Source: Oscillospiraceae bacterium (GTDB taxonomy: Bacteria > Bacillota > Clostridia > Oscillospirales > Acutalibacteraceae). Taken from it: 32,087 nucleotides of DNA. The notes beneath the pieces were generated by a model that was not told where the DNA came from, ran no database searches, and saw only the letters and a program-made list of their open reading frames with translations. Shown in pieces: positions 7,684 to 15,765 of this stretch. The DNA lies in assembly GCA_902791235.1 (NCBI GenBank), contig CADAUV010000011.1:1-32087 (forward strand). The letters are read 5' to 3'. The position numbers and the translations under genes were made by a program. Each line of letters starts with the position of its first letter. The first letter of the stretch is position 1.

Positions 7684-8173
7684 CCGCTTTCTCCTTTTTT
7701 GCTTCTCTTAACATATCGTACACGAGGTACAGCACGAGGCTGACCGTGCCGAGAGTAACCGCGCAGTCAGCAATATTGAATACCGCAAAATCAACAAAGG
7801 TCGGGTTGATAAAATCAATAACATAGCCAAGCGCTATCCTGTCAATAAGATTGCCGAGCGCACCTGAAACAATTACGCCGAGGCTCCAGAAAAGCCACAG
7901 GTTTTTCTGCGCCGTCTTACTTTTATACATATATATAATACAGGCTGCCGACACAGCGGCGGTGTGCAGAATGAAAAACCACCTTCCGCCCGAAAACATT
8001 GAAAAGGCTACGCCTGTATTCTCGGCATATGTAAACTCCGCCACGCCTTTAATAAAGGTAACGGCACTTTTGCCGCTAAGATAAAGCGCGGCTAAATGCT
8101 TGGTCAGACGGTCAAATGCTATGATTAAAACAATCATAACAACGGACCAGATGTTCTTGTTTTTTAACTTCAA
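7655..8173 (-). CDS. lspA: Lipoprotein signal peptidase II
   Basis: A 172-residue integral membrane aspartic protease that removes signal peptides from diacylglyceryl-modified prolipoproteins. Four hydrophobic segments are visible. Conserved motifs are DRLTKH (21-26), NTGVAFSM (52-59), GNLIDR with catalytic D111, and FNIADC with catalytic D136. The start is a TTG with GGGTGAT upstream; the first internal ATG would remove part of the first membrane segment, so the TTG is preferred. The charged C-terminal tail overlaps the rluD start. It lies downstream of ileS, an adjacency also known in other bacteria, and is separated from it by a 10-bp hairpin. Confidence 0.95.
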   Translation of the reverse strand: MKLKNKNIWSVVMIVLIIAFDRLTKHLAALYLSGKSAVTFIKGVAEFTYAENTGVAFSMFSGGRWFFILHTAAVSAACIIYMYKSKTAQKNLWLFWSLGVIVSGALGNLIDRIALGYVIDFINPTFVDFAVFNIADCAVTLGTVSLVLYLVYDMLREAKKEKADEHSDKSDS

Positions 8174-8205
8174 TTAATCACCCGATTATAATTTATATAT
8201 GCGTG

Positions 8206-8230
8206 CAGGCACACCGCTTTGGTGTGCCTG
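8206..8230. repeat. Perfect hairpin between ileS and lspA
   Basis: CAGGCACACC (8206-8215) and GGTGTGCCTG (8221-8230) form a 10-bp stem with a 5-base loop, beginning seven bases after the ileS stop. Read leftward there is no U-run, so it is not a standard terminator for ileS. On the plus strand it is followed by ATTTTATT, but no rightward gene needs it. It may be an mRNA processing or stability element. Confidence 0.6.
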
Positions 8231-8236
8231 ATTTTA

Positions 8237-11035
8237 TTATCCGAGAAGTTCTTTCATAACCTCTGCACAGTGTGCGCAAAGCGTCGGATGCTCCGGGTTG
8301 CTTCCGACTGTGTCGGAGAACTTCCAGCAGCGCTCGCACTTTTCGCCCTCTGCCTTTGAAACGCTTACATAAAGGCCGTCAACATCGCCCTTTATACCTT
8401 CATTTCCGTTTTCAACCTTAACGGCTGAGGTGATGAATATTTCAGGAAGCGCGCCCTCAACGGACTTTAAGAATTCATAGAGCTCACCCTCTGCGTAAAG
8501 AGTAACCTGAGCCTCAAGAGGCTTACCGATAGTTTTCTCATTTCTCGCGAGCTCAAGAGCCTTCTGAACATCGGTTCTTACCTCGTGAATTCTCTCCCAC
8601 TTAGCGATGAAACTCTCGTCCGCCTCAATATAATCAGCCTCGGGAATTTCATTAAAGAGCGGCGACTCTGAATTCTTACTGCTTTCGTGAGGCATTGCAA
8701 GCCAGATTTCGTCGGCAGTGTACGCAAGGATGGGTGTGAGAAGAAGAGTGAGCGCATCAAGCACCTTGTAAAGCACGGTCTGCGCAGCTCTTCTTGACTT
8801 GCTGTCAGGAGCCGATGTGTAAAGTCTGTCCTTGAGAACATCAAAGTAGAAGTTACTCATCTCAACAACACAGAAATTGTGAAGCGCATAAGCGGCTGTA
8901 TGATAGTCGTACTCCTCATACGCCTTGCGAGCAGTTTTGATAACCTCATCAAGCTTCATAAGCGCATACTTATCAAGCTCCTCAAGGTCGTTATTATCAA
9001 GAATATCCTTATCGGGATTAAAGTCGTAAAGATTACCGATGCAGTATCTTGCAGTGTTTCTGAGCTTTCTATAGTTATCGGAAATCTGCTTGAGGATTTC
9101 AGGGCTGATACGGATATCGGCGTGATAATCAGCGCTTGCTACCCAAAGACGAAGAATATCCGCGCCGTACTTTTTGATTATATCCTGCGGGTCGATACCG
9201 TTTCCGAGGGACTTACTCATCTTCTTACCCTCGCCGTCAACAGTCCAGCCGTGAGTGATAATCTGCTCATAAGGCGCTCTCTGTCCGCCTGCTACTGCAG
9301 TGAGAAGCGAGGACTGGAACCAGCCTCTGTACTGGTCTGCACCCTCAAGATAAACATCCGCAGGGTACTTGAGATACGGTCTGTTCTTGCATACCGCTGC
9401 GTGAGAGGAGCCTGAGTCAAACCATACATCCATAATATCCGACTCTTTGTCAAAGCCCTTATCGCTTCCGCAGTGGGGGCACTTGAAGCCGTCGGGAAGG
9501 AAATAATCAGCCTCGTGAGCGTACCAAGCGTCCGAGCCCTCCTTACCGAAAATCTCAGAAACCTTCATCATAAGGTCATTATCAATGATTTCTTTTCCGC
9601 AGTCCTGACAGTAAACAACGGGAATCGGAACGCCCCATTTTCTCTGACGGGAGATACACCAATCGGCTCTTTCCTGAACCATGGACTGAAGTCTGTCCTT
9701 GCCCCACTCGGGGAACCACTTAACCTCCTCGGCAGCCTTTACAGCGTCCTCCTTGAAATCGTCAACAGAACAGAACCACTGACTTGTTGCACGGAAAATT
9801 ACAGGGTTATGACATCTCCAGCAATGCGGATACTGGTGCTTGATTTTCTTGAGCGCAAAGAGAGCGCCAATTTTATCAAGATGCTCAGCGATGGGCTTGT
9901 TTGCGTCGTCAGTCTTAAGACCTGCAAACTGGCCTGCCTCCTCTGTAAGTCTTCCCTGTGCGTCAACAGGAACAACCATGGGAATTTCAGGATACTTTCT
10001 GCAGACAACGAAGTCGTCAACACCATGACCCGGCGCAGTGTGTACGCAGCCCGTACCGCTTTCAAGAGTTACATGGTCGCCGACAATAACAAGGGAGGTT
10101 CTGTCGATAAACGGGTGCTGAGTCTTCATATACTCAAGCTCCCTGCCCCTGATAATGCCGACGGTTTCATAATCAGTGATGCCCGCGTCGTCCATTGCCG
10201 CGCCTGCAAGGTCGGTTGCCATTACATAGTATTCACCGTTCGCTTTAAGAAGTGAGTACTCATAATTCGGACCAACGCAGATTGCAACATTCGCAGGAAG
10301 CGTCCATGTGGTTGTTGTCCAGATTACGAAGTAGGTTTTTGAAAGGTCAGCGCCGAGAGCCTCAAGCTTACCGCCGAGGTCGTCGGTTACCTTAAACTTA
10401 ACATAGATTGAATGGCAGGGGTCCTCGGCATACTCAATCTCAGCCTCTGCAAGAGCGGTATTACAGTCAGCACACCAGTAAACGGGCTTTAAGCCTTTGT
10501 AAATATAGCCCTTGTTAGCCATTGTTGCGAATACCTTAATCTGCTCCTCCTCAAATTCCTTGTTGAGCGTGATATAAGGCTTATCCCACTCGGCAATAAC
10601 GCCGAGCCTTTTAAATGATTCGCGCTGTACATCAATATAGCCGAGCGCTGTATCGCGGCAGATATGACGAAGCTCAAGGTCGGAGATATTACTCTCTGCT
10701 GTAATGCCCGCCTTCTTTCTTGCCGCAAGCTCAGTCGGAAGACCGTGAGTGTCCCAGCCGGGTACGAACGGAGACTGATAGCCTGTCATATTCTTATATC
10801 TTACAATAAAGTCTTTAAGAGTTTTATTAAGCGCATGACCGATATGGATATCGCCGTTTGCGTACGGAGGTCCGTCGTGAAGCACGAAGAGAGGCTTGCC
10901 CTCGTTATGCTTCATAAGTCTTTGGTACTGATTGTCAGCCTCCCAGCGCGCAAGGAATTCAGGCTCCCTTGCAGGAAGGCCTGCACGCATGGGGAATTCG
11001 GTCTTTGGTAAGTTAAGTGTTTCGTTATAGTTCAT
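8237..11035 (-). CDS. ileS: Isoleucyl-tRNA synthetase
   Basis: A 932-residue class I aminoacyl-tRNA synthetase charging tRNA-Ile in the cytoplasm. The HIGH signature is at 64-67 (GDIHIGHALNK) and the KMSKS signature lies near residue 600 (KKMSKSLGNG). A long CP1 editing insert lies between them. The C-terminus carries a CxxC...CxxC zinc finger (CERCWKF ... CAHCAEV), as in the bacterial form. GAGGAG precedes the ATG. It follows divIVA by 18 bases, the same adjacency as in Bacillus subtilis. No T-box leader fits in the gap, so it is not controlled by its own T-box here and must rely on operon transcription. Confidence 0.98.
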   Translation of the reverse strand: MNYNETLNLPKTEFPMRAGLPAREPEFLARWEADNQYQRLMKHNEGKPLFVLHDGPPYANGDIHIGHALNKTLKDFIVRYKNMTGYQSPFVPGWDTHGLPTELAARKKAGITAESNISDLELRHICRDTALGYIDVQRESFKRLGVIAEWDKPYITLNKEFEEEQIKVFATMANKGYIYKGLKPVYWCADCNTALAEAEIEYAEDPCHSIYVKFKVTDDLGGKLEALGADLSKTYFVIWTTTTWTLPANVAICVGPNYEYSLLKANGEYYVMATDLAGAAMDDAGITDYETVGIIRGRELEYMKTQHPFIDRTSLVIVGDHVTLESGTGCVHTAPGHGVDDFVVCRKYPEIPMVVPVDAQGRLTEEAGQFAGLKTDDANKPIAEHLDKIGALFALKKIKHQYPHCWRCHNPVIFRATSQWFCSVDDFKEDAVKAAEEVKWFPEWGKDRLQSMVQERADWCISRQRKWGVPIPVVYCQDCGKEIIDNDLMMKVSEIFGKEGSDAWYAHEADYFLPDGFKCPHCGSDKGFDKESDIMDVWFDSGSSHAAVCKNRPYLKYPADVYLEGADQYRGWFQSSLLTAVAGGQRAPYEQIITHGWTVDGEGKKMSKSLGNGIDPQDIIKKYGADILRLWVASADYHADIRISPEILKQISDNYRKLRNTARYCIGNLYDFNPDKDILDNNDLEELDKYALMKLDEVIKTARKAYEEYDYHTAAYALHNFCVVEMSNFYFDVLKDRLYTSAPDSKSRRAAQTVLYKVLDALTLLLTPILAYTADEIWLAMPHESSKNSESPLFNEIPEADYIEADESFIAKWERIHEVRTDVQKALELARNEKTIGKPLEAQVTLYAEGELYEFLKSVEGALPEIFITSAVKVENGNEGIKGDVDGLYVSVSKAEGEKCERCWKFSDTVGSNPEHPTLCAHCAEVMKELLG

Positions 11036-11053
11036 TTATCAATGCTCCTCGAA

Positions 11054-12340
11054 TTATTTTCTCTTCTTAAAAAATCCTTTGAAACGGGAAAAATCATCAT
11101 CGTCCTCGTCCTCATCCTCCTCGGGAGAGATTAATGAGATTGTTTCATCGGTATGCTGATGACCCTTGGAGGTGTCAAAATAGCTTTCAAACGGCTGAGG
11201 TGTTTCAAACTCAGCCTCATCCTCGATAACGGGAATGGGGTTAATTGCATCGTCTGCAAGAGGGGTCATCTCGTTAGTTGAAAAGGAATCAATCGCCTGC
11301 TGAATTTCCTCGGGCGTCGGCGGAGCGGACTCCTCTTCCTCTTCCTCATCAAAGTCGATTTCCTCAAGCTCTTCAATTATCTCATCAACGATTTCATCGG
11401 AAACACGGCTTGCTTCCCTGTCGTCCTCGTCAATCTCTTCAAATTCAACAACGCCCTCGTCCTCAGCGTCCTCTTCTTCCTCATCCTCTTCATCAATATG
11501 GAAAAAAGCTTCCTGACCTGCGTCGTCGTTAACAACGGTTTCAGGCTCTGCCCCGGTCTGTGCTTCGGGCTTAGCCTCCTCAGCCTCCTCAGGCTCGGTG
11601 CCGATTATGTCCTCAATACCCGAAAGAATTTCGGTAAGCTCTCTCTCAAGGCTCTTAATTCCTTCTTCCTCAGCCTCGGTGTCGGAGCTGAAGCTCTGAA
11701 TATCGGAAAGCTTTGAAAGCTGGGACTCATAAAGGGTTATAAGGGCAGTGCGGAACTGCGCTCCCTCAGCCTGAAGCTTTTCGTTCATCGAAGTGTAATA
11801 ATCATTCTCGCTCTTTGCGTCGGAAACAATCTTGTTTGCAAGAGCCTTTGCCTGAGTAAGAGCATTCTGAGCAACGACCTTTGCGCCGTTTATCGCCTCA
11901 TTTGCCTTCTTCTCAGCCTCGGCAATAATCTCGTTTGCGCTCTCGGTCTTTTCCTGCGTAATTCTTACTACATAGTCCCTTGCCTCGGCAACAATTCCGT
12001 CAGCCTTCTCCTGAGCGTCGCTGACAGTTTTCTGAGCGGATTCCCTGCTCTCGGAAATAGTGAGCTCAGCCTGCGCCTCGGCTTCCTTGGTCATCTTGTC
12101 CGCAGTTTTCTGCGCTGTGATAAGGGCTTTTGTAATAGAATCCTCGTCAGCTCTATACTCCTCAATGCGATTTGCAAGAATATCCATCTTGCGGTAAAGC
12201 TCCTTATTCTCATTGAAAACAGCCTCATAGGACTCAATTACCTCAAGGAGAAACTCGTTAACCTCTCCTCTGTCGTAACCGCCTTCCTCAACCGTGGAAA
12301 GCTTTTTCTCGCGAATCTGACTTGGTGTAAGCATATTCAT
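11054..12340 (-). CDS. divIVA: DivIVA-domain protein with long acidic tail
   Basis: A 428-residue protein whose N-terminus (TPSQIREKKLSTVEEGGYDRGEVNEFL) is the DivIVA membrane-binding domain, which recognises curved membrane at septa and poles. Residues 35-230 are a long, nearly uninterrupted coiled coil. Residues 240-415 are a low-complexity tail dominated by Glu and Asp, ending in the basic RFKGFFKKRK. Bacillus DivIVA has about 164 residues, so this is a much enlarged form. The first ATG is very close to GAGGGG; the second, at 12334, has more normal spacing and may be the true start. It lies between sepF and ileS, as expected for divIVA, but without ylmG and ylmH before it. Confidence 0.93.
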   Translation of the reverse strand: MNMLTPSQIREKKLSTVEEGGYDRGEVNEFLLEVIESYEAVFNENKELYRKMDILANRIEEYRADEDSITKALITAQKTADKMTKEAEAQAELTISESRESAQKTVSDAQEKADGIVAEARDYVVRITQEKTESANEIIAEAEKKANEAINGAKVVAQNALTQAKALANKIVSDAKSENDYYTSMNEKLQAEGAQFRTALITLYESQLSKLSDIQSFSSDTEAEEEGIKSLERELTEILSGIEDIIGTEPEEAEEAKPEAQTGAEPETVVNDDAGQEAFFHIDEEDEEEEDAEDEGVVEFEEIDEDDREASRVSDEIVDEIIEELEEIDFDEEEEEESAPPTPEEIQQAIDSFSTNEMTPLADDAINPIPVIEDEAEFETPQPFESYFDTSKGHQHTDETISLISPEEDEDEDDDDFSRFKGFFKKRK

Positions 12341-12355
12341 ATTCCCCTCTCTTTA

Positions 12356-12847
12356 TCACATAAACATTCCGTTGTTTTCAAGCTCGTCAAGCAAATCGCC
12401 CATAACATCAACATTATAAGGTGTGATAATATATGTGTTATTTGCAACCTTTTTAATCGCACCGTTGCTTGCATAAGCAACACCGCTTAAAAAGTCAAGC
12501 AGCCTTCTTGCAACATCGCGGTTCGTACTTTCAAGATTAAGCACAACCGTCCTCTTCTCATTAAGATTGTCGCCGATTGCGGCAGCCTCCTCAAATCTCT
12601 CAGGCTTAACAAGAACAACCTGAAGCTGAGCCGTTGTATGAATATTCACAACCTTATCGCTGTCGTGTCTGCGCATACGCGGACGCTCGCTGTACTCCTC
12701 ACGCTCTGCGCGCTCCGCTCTCTCTCTTCTCCTTGTTCTTTCCCTCGGAGGCTCAATGCCTACGGAATTATCTTCCTCGTAACCGAAATCCTCAAAATCG
12801 TCGTCATCCTCATTAACGATATCCTTAAGCTTATCTAAAAAACTCAT
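12356..12847 (-). CDS. sepF: Cell division protein SepF
   Basis: A 163-residue protein. The N-terminal MSFLDKLKDIVNEDD is an amphipathic membrane-anchoring helix, followed by an acidic then very Arg-rich linker (about 35-65). A conserved C-terminal SepF/DUF552 domain (about 68-155) includes VVLVKPERFEEA and LNLESTNRDVARRLLDFLSG. SepF polymerises into rings, binds the C-terminus of FtsZ and tethers it to the membrane. It is placed between yggS and divIVA as in the ylm cluster of Firmicutes. GGAG is found upstream of the ATG. Confidence 0.96.
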   Translation of the reverse strand: MSFLDKLKDIVNEDDDDFEDFGYEEDNSVGIEPPRERTRRRERAERAEREEYSERPRMRRHDSDKVVNIHTTAQLQVVLVKPERFEEAAAIGDNLNEKRTVVLNLESTNRDVARRLLDFLSGVAYASNGAIKKVANNTYIITPYNVDVMGDLLDELENNGMFM

Positions 12848-12865
12848 ACTCGCCTCTCCTTTTAA

Positions 12866-13594
12866 TTAAAAATATTTTCTTGCGCCGAATATGGCAGAGC
12901 CAACACGGACTATATTTGAACCACTGGCAATCGCAGCTTCGTAATCGCCGCTCATTCCCATTGATAAAATATTCATATTAACATTATCTATTTTTTTATC
13001 CCTTATGTCAATGAAAGATTTATACATTGACTCAAAATATTTGCGCACCTCGCTGTCGCTGTCGCAAATCGGGGGAATTGTCATAAGCCCCTGTATTCGT
13101 ACGCCCTGAAGCTCGGCAATCTCATAAATAAGCTCCTCAAGCTGTTCTGCGTAAATACCGCTTTTTGAATCCTCCCTGCCGACATTGACCTCGACAAGCA
13201 CATCGCTTACAATTCCTTTTTTCTGCGAAAGCCTGTCAATCTCCGAGGCAAGCTTTAAAGAATCCACGGATTCAATCATATCCACCTCGCCGACAATATA
13301 CTTAACCTTGTTTGTCTGCAGATGACCGATAAGATGCTTTTCAACGCCGTCAAGCTTCAGCTCCTCCCTCTTGCCGAGGTATTCCTGCACCCTGTTCTCG
13401 CCGATGAGGTTGGCGCCAAGCTCAATCGCTCTGTTAATATACGGGCTTTCAACCGTCTTGGTAACAGCCATAAGCCTTACATCCTCAGGATTTCTTCCCG
13501 CCTTTATTGCGGCTTCCTCAACATTGAACTTAACCGCCTTGTAGTTTTCCTCAACGGATTTAAGCCGACTTTCATCAGGAATAAATTTTTCCAT
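12866..13594 (-). CDS. yggS: YggS/YlmE/PROSC family PLP-homeostasis protein
   Basis: A 242-residue alanine-racemase-like TIM-barrel protein that binds pyridoxal phosphate and helps keep PLP pools in balance; it has no known catalytic activity. The PLP lysine is K46 in LMAVTKTVES, followed by GENRVQE and HLIGHLQTNK, which are typical of the family. The start at 13594 (MEKFIPDE) is preferred over longer in-frame options because AAAGGATC lies upstream and the family N-terminus fits. This start overlaps the end of the HlyD-like gene by 20 bases. It precedes sepF as in other Firmicutes (ylmE-sepF). Confidence 0.94.
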   Translation of the reverse strand: MEKFIPDESRLKSVEENYKAVKFNVEEAAIKAGRNPEDVRLMAVTKTVESPYINRAIELGANLIGENRVQEYLGKREELKLDGVEKHLIGHLQTNKVKYIVGEVDMIESVDSLKLASEIDRLSQKKGIVSDVLVEVNVGREDSKSGIYAEQLEELIYEIAELQGVRIQGLMTIPPICDSDSEVRKYFESMYKSFIDIRDKKIDNVNMNILSMGMSGDYEAAIASGSNIVRVGSAIFGARKYF

Positions 13595-14849
13595 CGTAAA
13601 GATCCTTTCCTTTCGTAATAATCTGGTCATACATACGAATAGAATCGCTGTTCTTTGCATCGTATTTAAAGATTGCATAATCCTTTGTGGTATACAATAC
13701 CTCGCCCGTTCTCTCGGCAACCGTATTCGCTATAAGAGCGTAAACGCATTTTTTGCCGTCAGCGTTTACATGGATTGCCTCAGCGGGAATCTTAAAGCCC
13801 TTGTACTCGTTATATCTTATCTCGATATCCTCGCTGCGAATCGAGGTTATCATACCGTCCATTTCCGAGCTTGAAAGCACGAGCACGCTCTTTTCTGTGC
13901 CGAGCGATACATCCGCACCGCTTTCAATTTTACATCTCAGTACCCTGTCGGTGCCCTTAATTGCCACATCAAGACTGTCGCCGTTATGCAGATTTTCAAG
14001 CGCCGAAGCGTCAACCGTGCAGCAGAAATACCATTTGAAATTATTTATCAGCTTACCTATATATGCATCGTTTTTCTCAGCGTTTTCAGCCTGAGTCAAA
14101 TAATTTTCAAGCTGCTCCGGAGTAAGCTGTGTAACGCTGTCATAATCGAACATTTCCTCACAGCCGTCAACATACGAGGAGAAGGTACCCGACTTATCGG
14201 TTGTTATAAAGCTCGTCGGCTTTACGGAGGACAGCGCATTAATCTGCGACTGTAAGTCCGTTATGATTGCGCCGAAGTCAATCTGCTGACCGATAATAAG
14301 CTGACGGCGCGTAAGCTTATCGTTAATCATCTCGGCGTCAGTCGAAAGAGCGCTTATATCGCCCTTGCTTGAGCTTAATACATAGGCGTTTATATCCTCT
14401 ATAATATCCTTATCAATTGTCGCGATATCGCTGTTAAGCCCTGCTGACTTTGTCTGCAGGTCAAGGTAGTAATCAAGCTGTGAATGAAGCACCTGCAAAT
14501 CGGAATACTTCTTAGCGTCCTCGCTTGAATTGAAGGTCATAGCGATATTACCGTCAAGCGCAACCTTTTCGCCGTCCTGAATACAGGGCACCGTTACGCC
14601 GCCCGAATTCGTGCTTATCGGCTGTTCATCACGCACGACAAGCGCCTTTGCTTCAATTGTTTCGTACACAACGCTCTGTGTTGCGGTTATGGTTTTTACA
14701 TCAATATGTGTTACCTTATGCACCTCAACACCTATATACACAAGGATTATAAGCACAACCGCGACTATTGCCACAACATCGGGGCGTATCCTGTCCGACT
14801 GCTGCTCCACCTTGTTTTTTACGCTTTTCAGTTTGCTTTCTTCAGGCAT
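13575..14849 (-). CDS. HlyD-like single-pass membrane protein, function unknown
   Basis: A 424-residue protein with a short charged cytoplasmic N-terminus, one membrane segment at about 24-44, and a large outside domain. After the membrane segment comes a barrel-like part (YETIEAKALVVRDE...NSGGVTVPCIQDGEKVALDGNIA) resembling the lipoyl/HlyD adaptor motif. A helical hairpin follows (about 120-200), then a second beta-rich part (VDASALENLHNGDSLDVAIKG) typical of adaptor barrels. No ABC or RND transporter gene is nearby. It overlaps miaA by 22 bases and yggS by 20, so it is locked into the mutSL/division operon. Membership of the HlyD-like adaptor group is inferred from layout; a role in envelope or division is a guess from context. 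Confidence 0.7.
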   Translation of the reverse strand: MPEESKLKSVKNKVEQQSDRIRPDVVAIVAVVLIILVYIGVEVHKVTHIDVKTITATQSVVYETIEAKALVVRDEQPISTNSGGVTVPCIQDGEKVALDGNIAMTFNSSEDAKKYSDLQVLHSQLDYYLDLQTKSAGLNSDIATIDKDIIEDINAYVLSSSKGDISALSTDAEMINDKLTRRQLIIGQQIDFGAIITDLQSQINALSSVKPTSFITTDKSGTFSSYVDGCEEMFDYDSVTQLTPEQLENYLTQAENAEKNDAYIGKLINNFKWYFCCTVDASALENLHNGDSLDVAIKGTDRVLRCKIESGADVSLGTEKSVLVLSSSEMDGMITSIRSEDIEIRYNEYKGFKIPAEAIHVNADGKKCVYALIANTVAERTGEVLYTTKDYAIFKYDAKNSDSIRMYDQIITKGKDLYDGKIYS

Positions 14850-15763
14850 AAAAATTCCTCACTTAAGCTGACGGCGGTTTCAGCCGCTTTATCTGCGCCA
14901 AGCTCGTCAACCGTAATGAAATATTTGTTTTCTCTCTCTTTTTTATTAAACCAGGTAATCTGGCGCTTTGCGTAATGCCTCGTTTCCTGCTTAAGCTTAT
15001 CAAGAGCCTCATCAAGACTGCACTGACCGTTTATATAGGGCGCAAGCTCCTTATGCCCTATCGCCTGTGCGGAGGTCGCCTGAGAAAAGGAAAGCACCTG
15101 CCTTGCCTCAACCTCAAGCCCCTGCTCAAGCATTTTATCAACGCGCTGATTTATTCTGTTATAAAGCACCTGCCTGTCCTTAAAGGCAAGGACAAGATAC
15201 AGCGCGTCATAAGGCGAGGGCTCCTTTTTTGAGTTCTCATTCTGCTTTGTTTTACTCGTACCCGAGTAATAAAGCTCAAGCGCCCTTACCACTCTTTTCT
15301 TATTGTTTTTATGTATCTCCTGCGCCGCTTTTTCATCAAGCCTCATAAGCTCGGCGTAAAGCTCGTCGCAGTCCTTACTCATAAGCTCAGCCCTGAGCTT
15401 TTCGTCAATTTCGATATCCTCAAAAATAATATTGTCAACAAGACTGTCAATAAAAAGTCCCGTACCGCCGACAATTATCGGAATATGTCCCCTGTCGGTT
15501 ATAGCGTCTATACACTCTCTGGCAAGCTCACACCAGCGCGCAACGGAGAAAGGCTCATCGGGATTTAAAATTCCCACAAGGTGATGCGCTGCCTCTGCCT
15601 GCTCCTCAGCCGTCGGCGCAGCGGTTGCTATCGGCATACCCCGGTAAACCTGCATTGAATCAGCCGAGATTATTTCGCCGTTTACAGCCTTTGCAATTTC
15701 TATACCCAAGGCGGTCTTGCCCGAGGCGGTGGGTCCTGCTACTACAATGATTTTCTTTTTCAT
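14828..15763 (-). CDS. miaA: tRNA dimethylallyltransferase
   Basis: About 311 residues. The enzyme transfers a dimethylallyl group to N6 of adenosine 37 in tRNAs reading UNN codons. The P-loop GPTASGKT lies at the N-terminus, followed by ISADSMQVYRGM (substrate Asp) and the HHLVG and GGTGLF motifs. The ATG at 15763 is chosen; a GTG at 15769 that overlaps the mutL stop would add two residues. Its product i6A37 is the substrate of MiaB, encoded in the same operon, so both steps of ms2i6A synthesis are made from one transcript. Confidence 0.96.
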   Translation of the reverse strand: MKKKIIVVAGPTASGKTALGIEIAKAVNGEIISADSMQVYRGMPIATAAPTAEEQAEAAHHLVGILNPDEPFSVARWCELARECIDAITDRGHIPIIVGGTGLFIDSLVDNIIFEDIEIDEKLRAELMSKDCDELYAELMRLDEKAAQEIHKNNKKRVVRALELYYSGTSKTKQNENSKKEPSPYDALYLVLAFKDRQVLYNRINQRVDKMLEQGLEVEARQVLSFSQATSAQAIGHKELAPYINGQCSLDEALDKLKQETRHYAKRQITWFNKKERENKYFITVDELGADKAAETAVSLSEEFLCLKKAN

Positions 15764-15765
15764 TT

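Noticed and set aside
6820..7743. A 307-codon open frame on the plus strand, antisense to the rluD-type gene
   Set aside because: The minus strand encodes a clear S4 plus RluA-family protein with intact catalytic motif. The antisense frame has no recognisable domain and is best explained as a mirror of the codon bias.
8185..8190. TATAAT on the minus strand just upstream of lspA
   Set aside because: The spacing to the TTG start would leave a leader of only about five bases, and no -35 box lies at the right distance.
9473..10255. A 260-codon open frame antisense to ileS
   Set aside because: It lies wholly inside the conserved IleS body, has no family features and no sensible genetic context.
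11036..11053. A T-box riboswitch before ileS
   Set aside because: The gap to divIVA is only 18 bases, and no specifier stem or T-box sequence can fit.
13595..13720. N-terminal extension of yggS by 42 residues
   Set aside because: The extension lies in the HlyD-like coding region, does not look like the family N-terminus, and the ATG at 13594 has its own AAAGGATC site.
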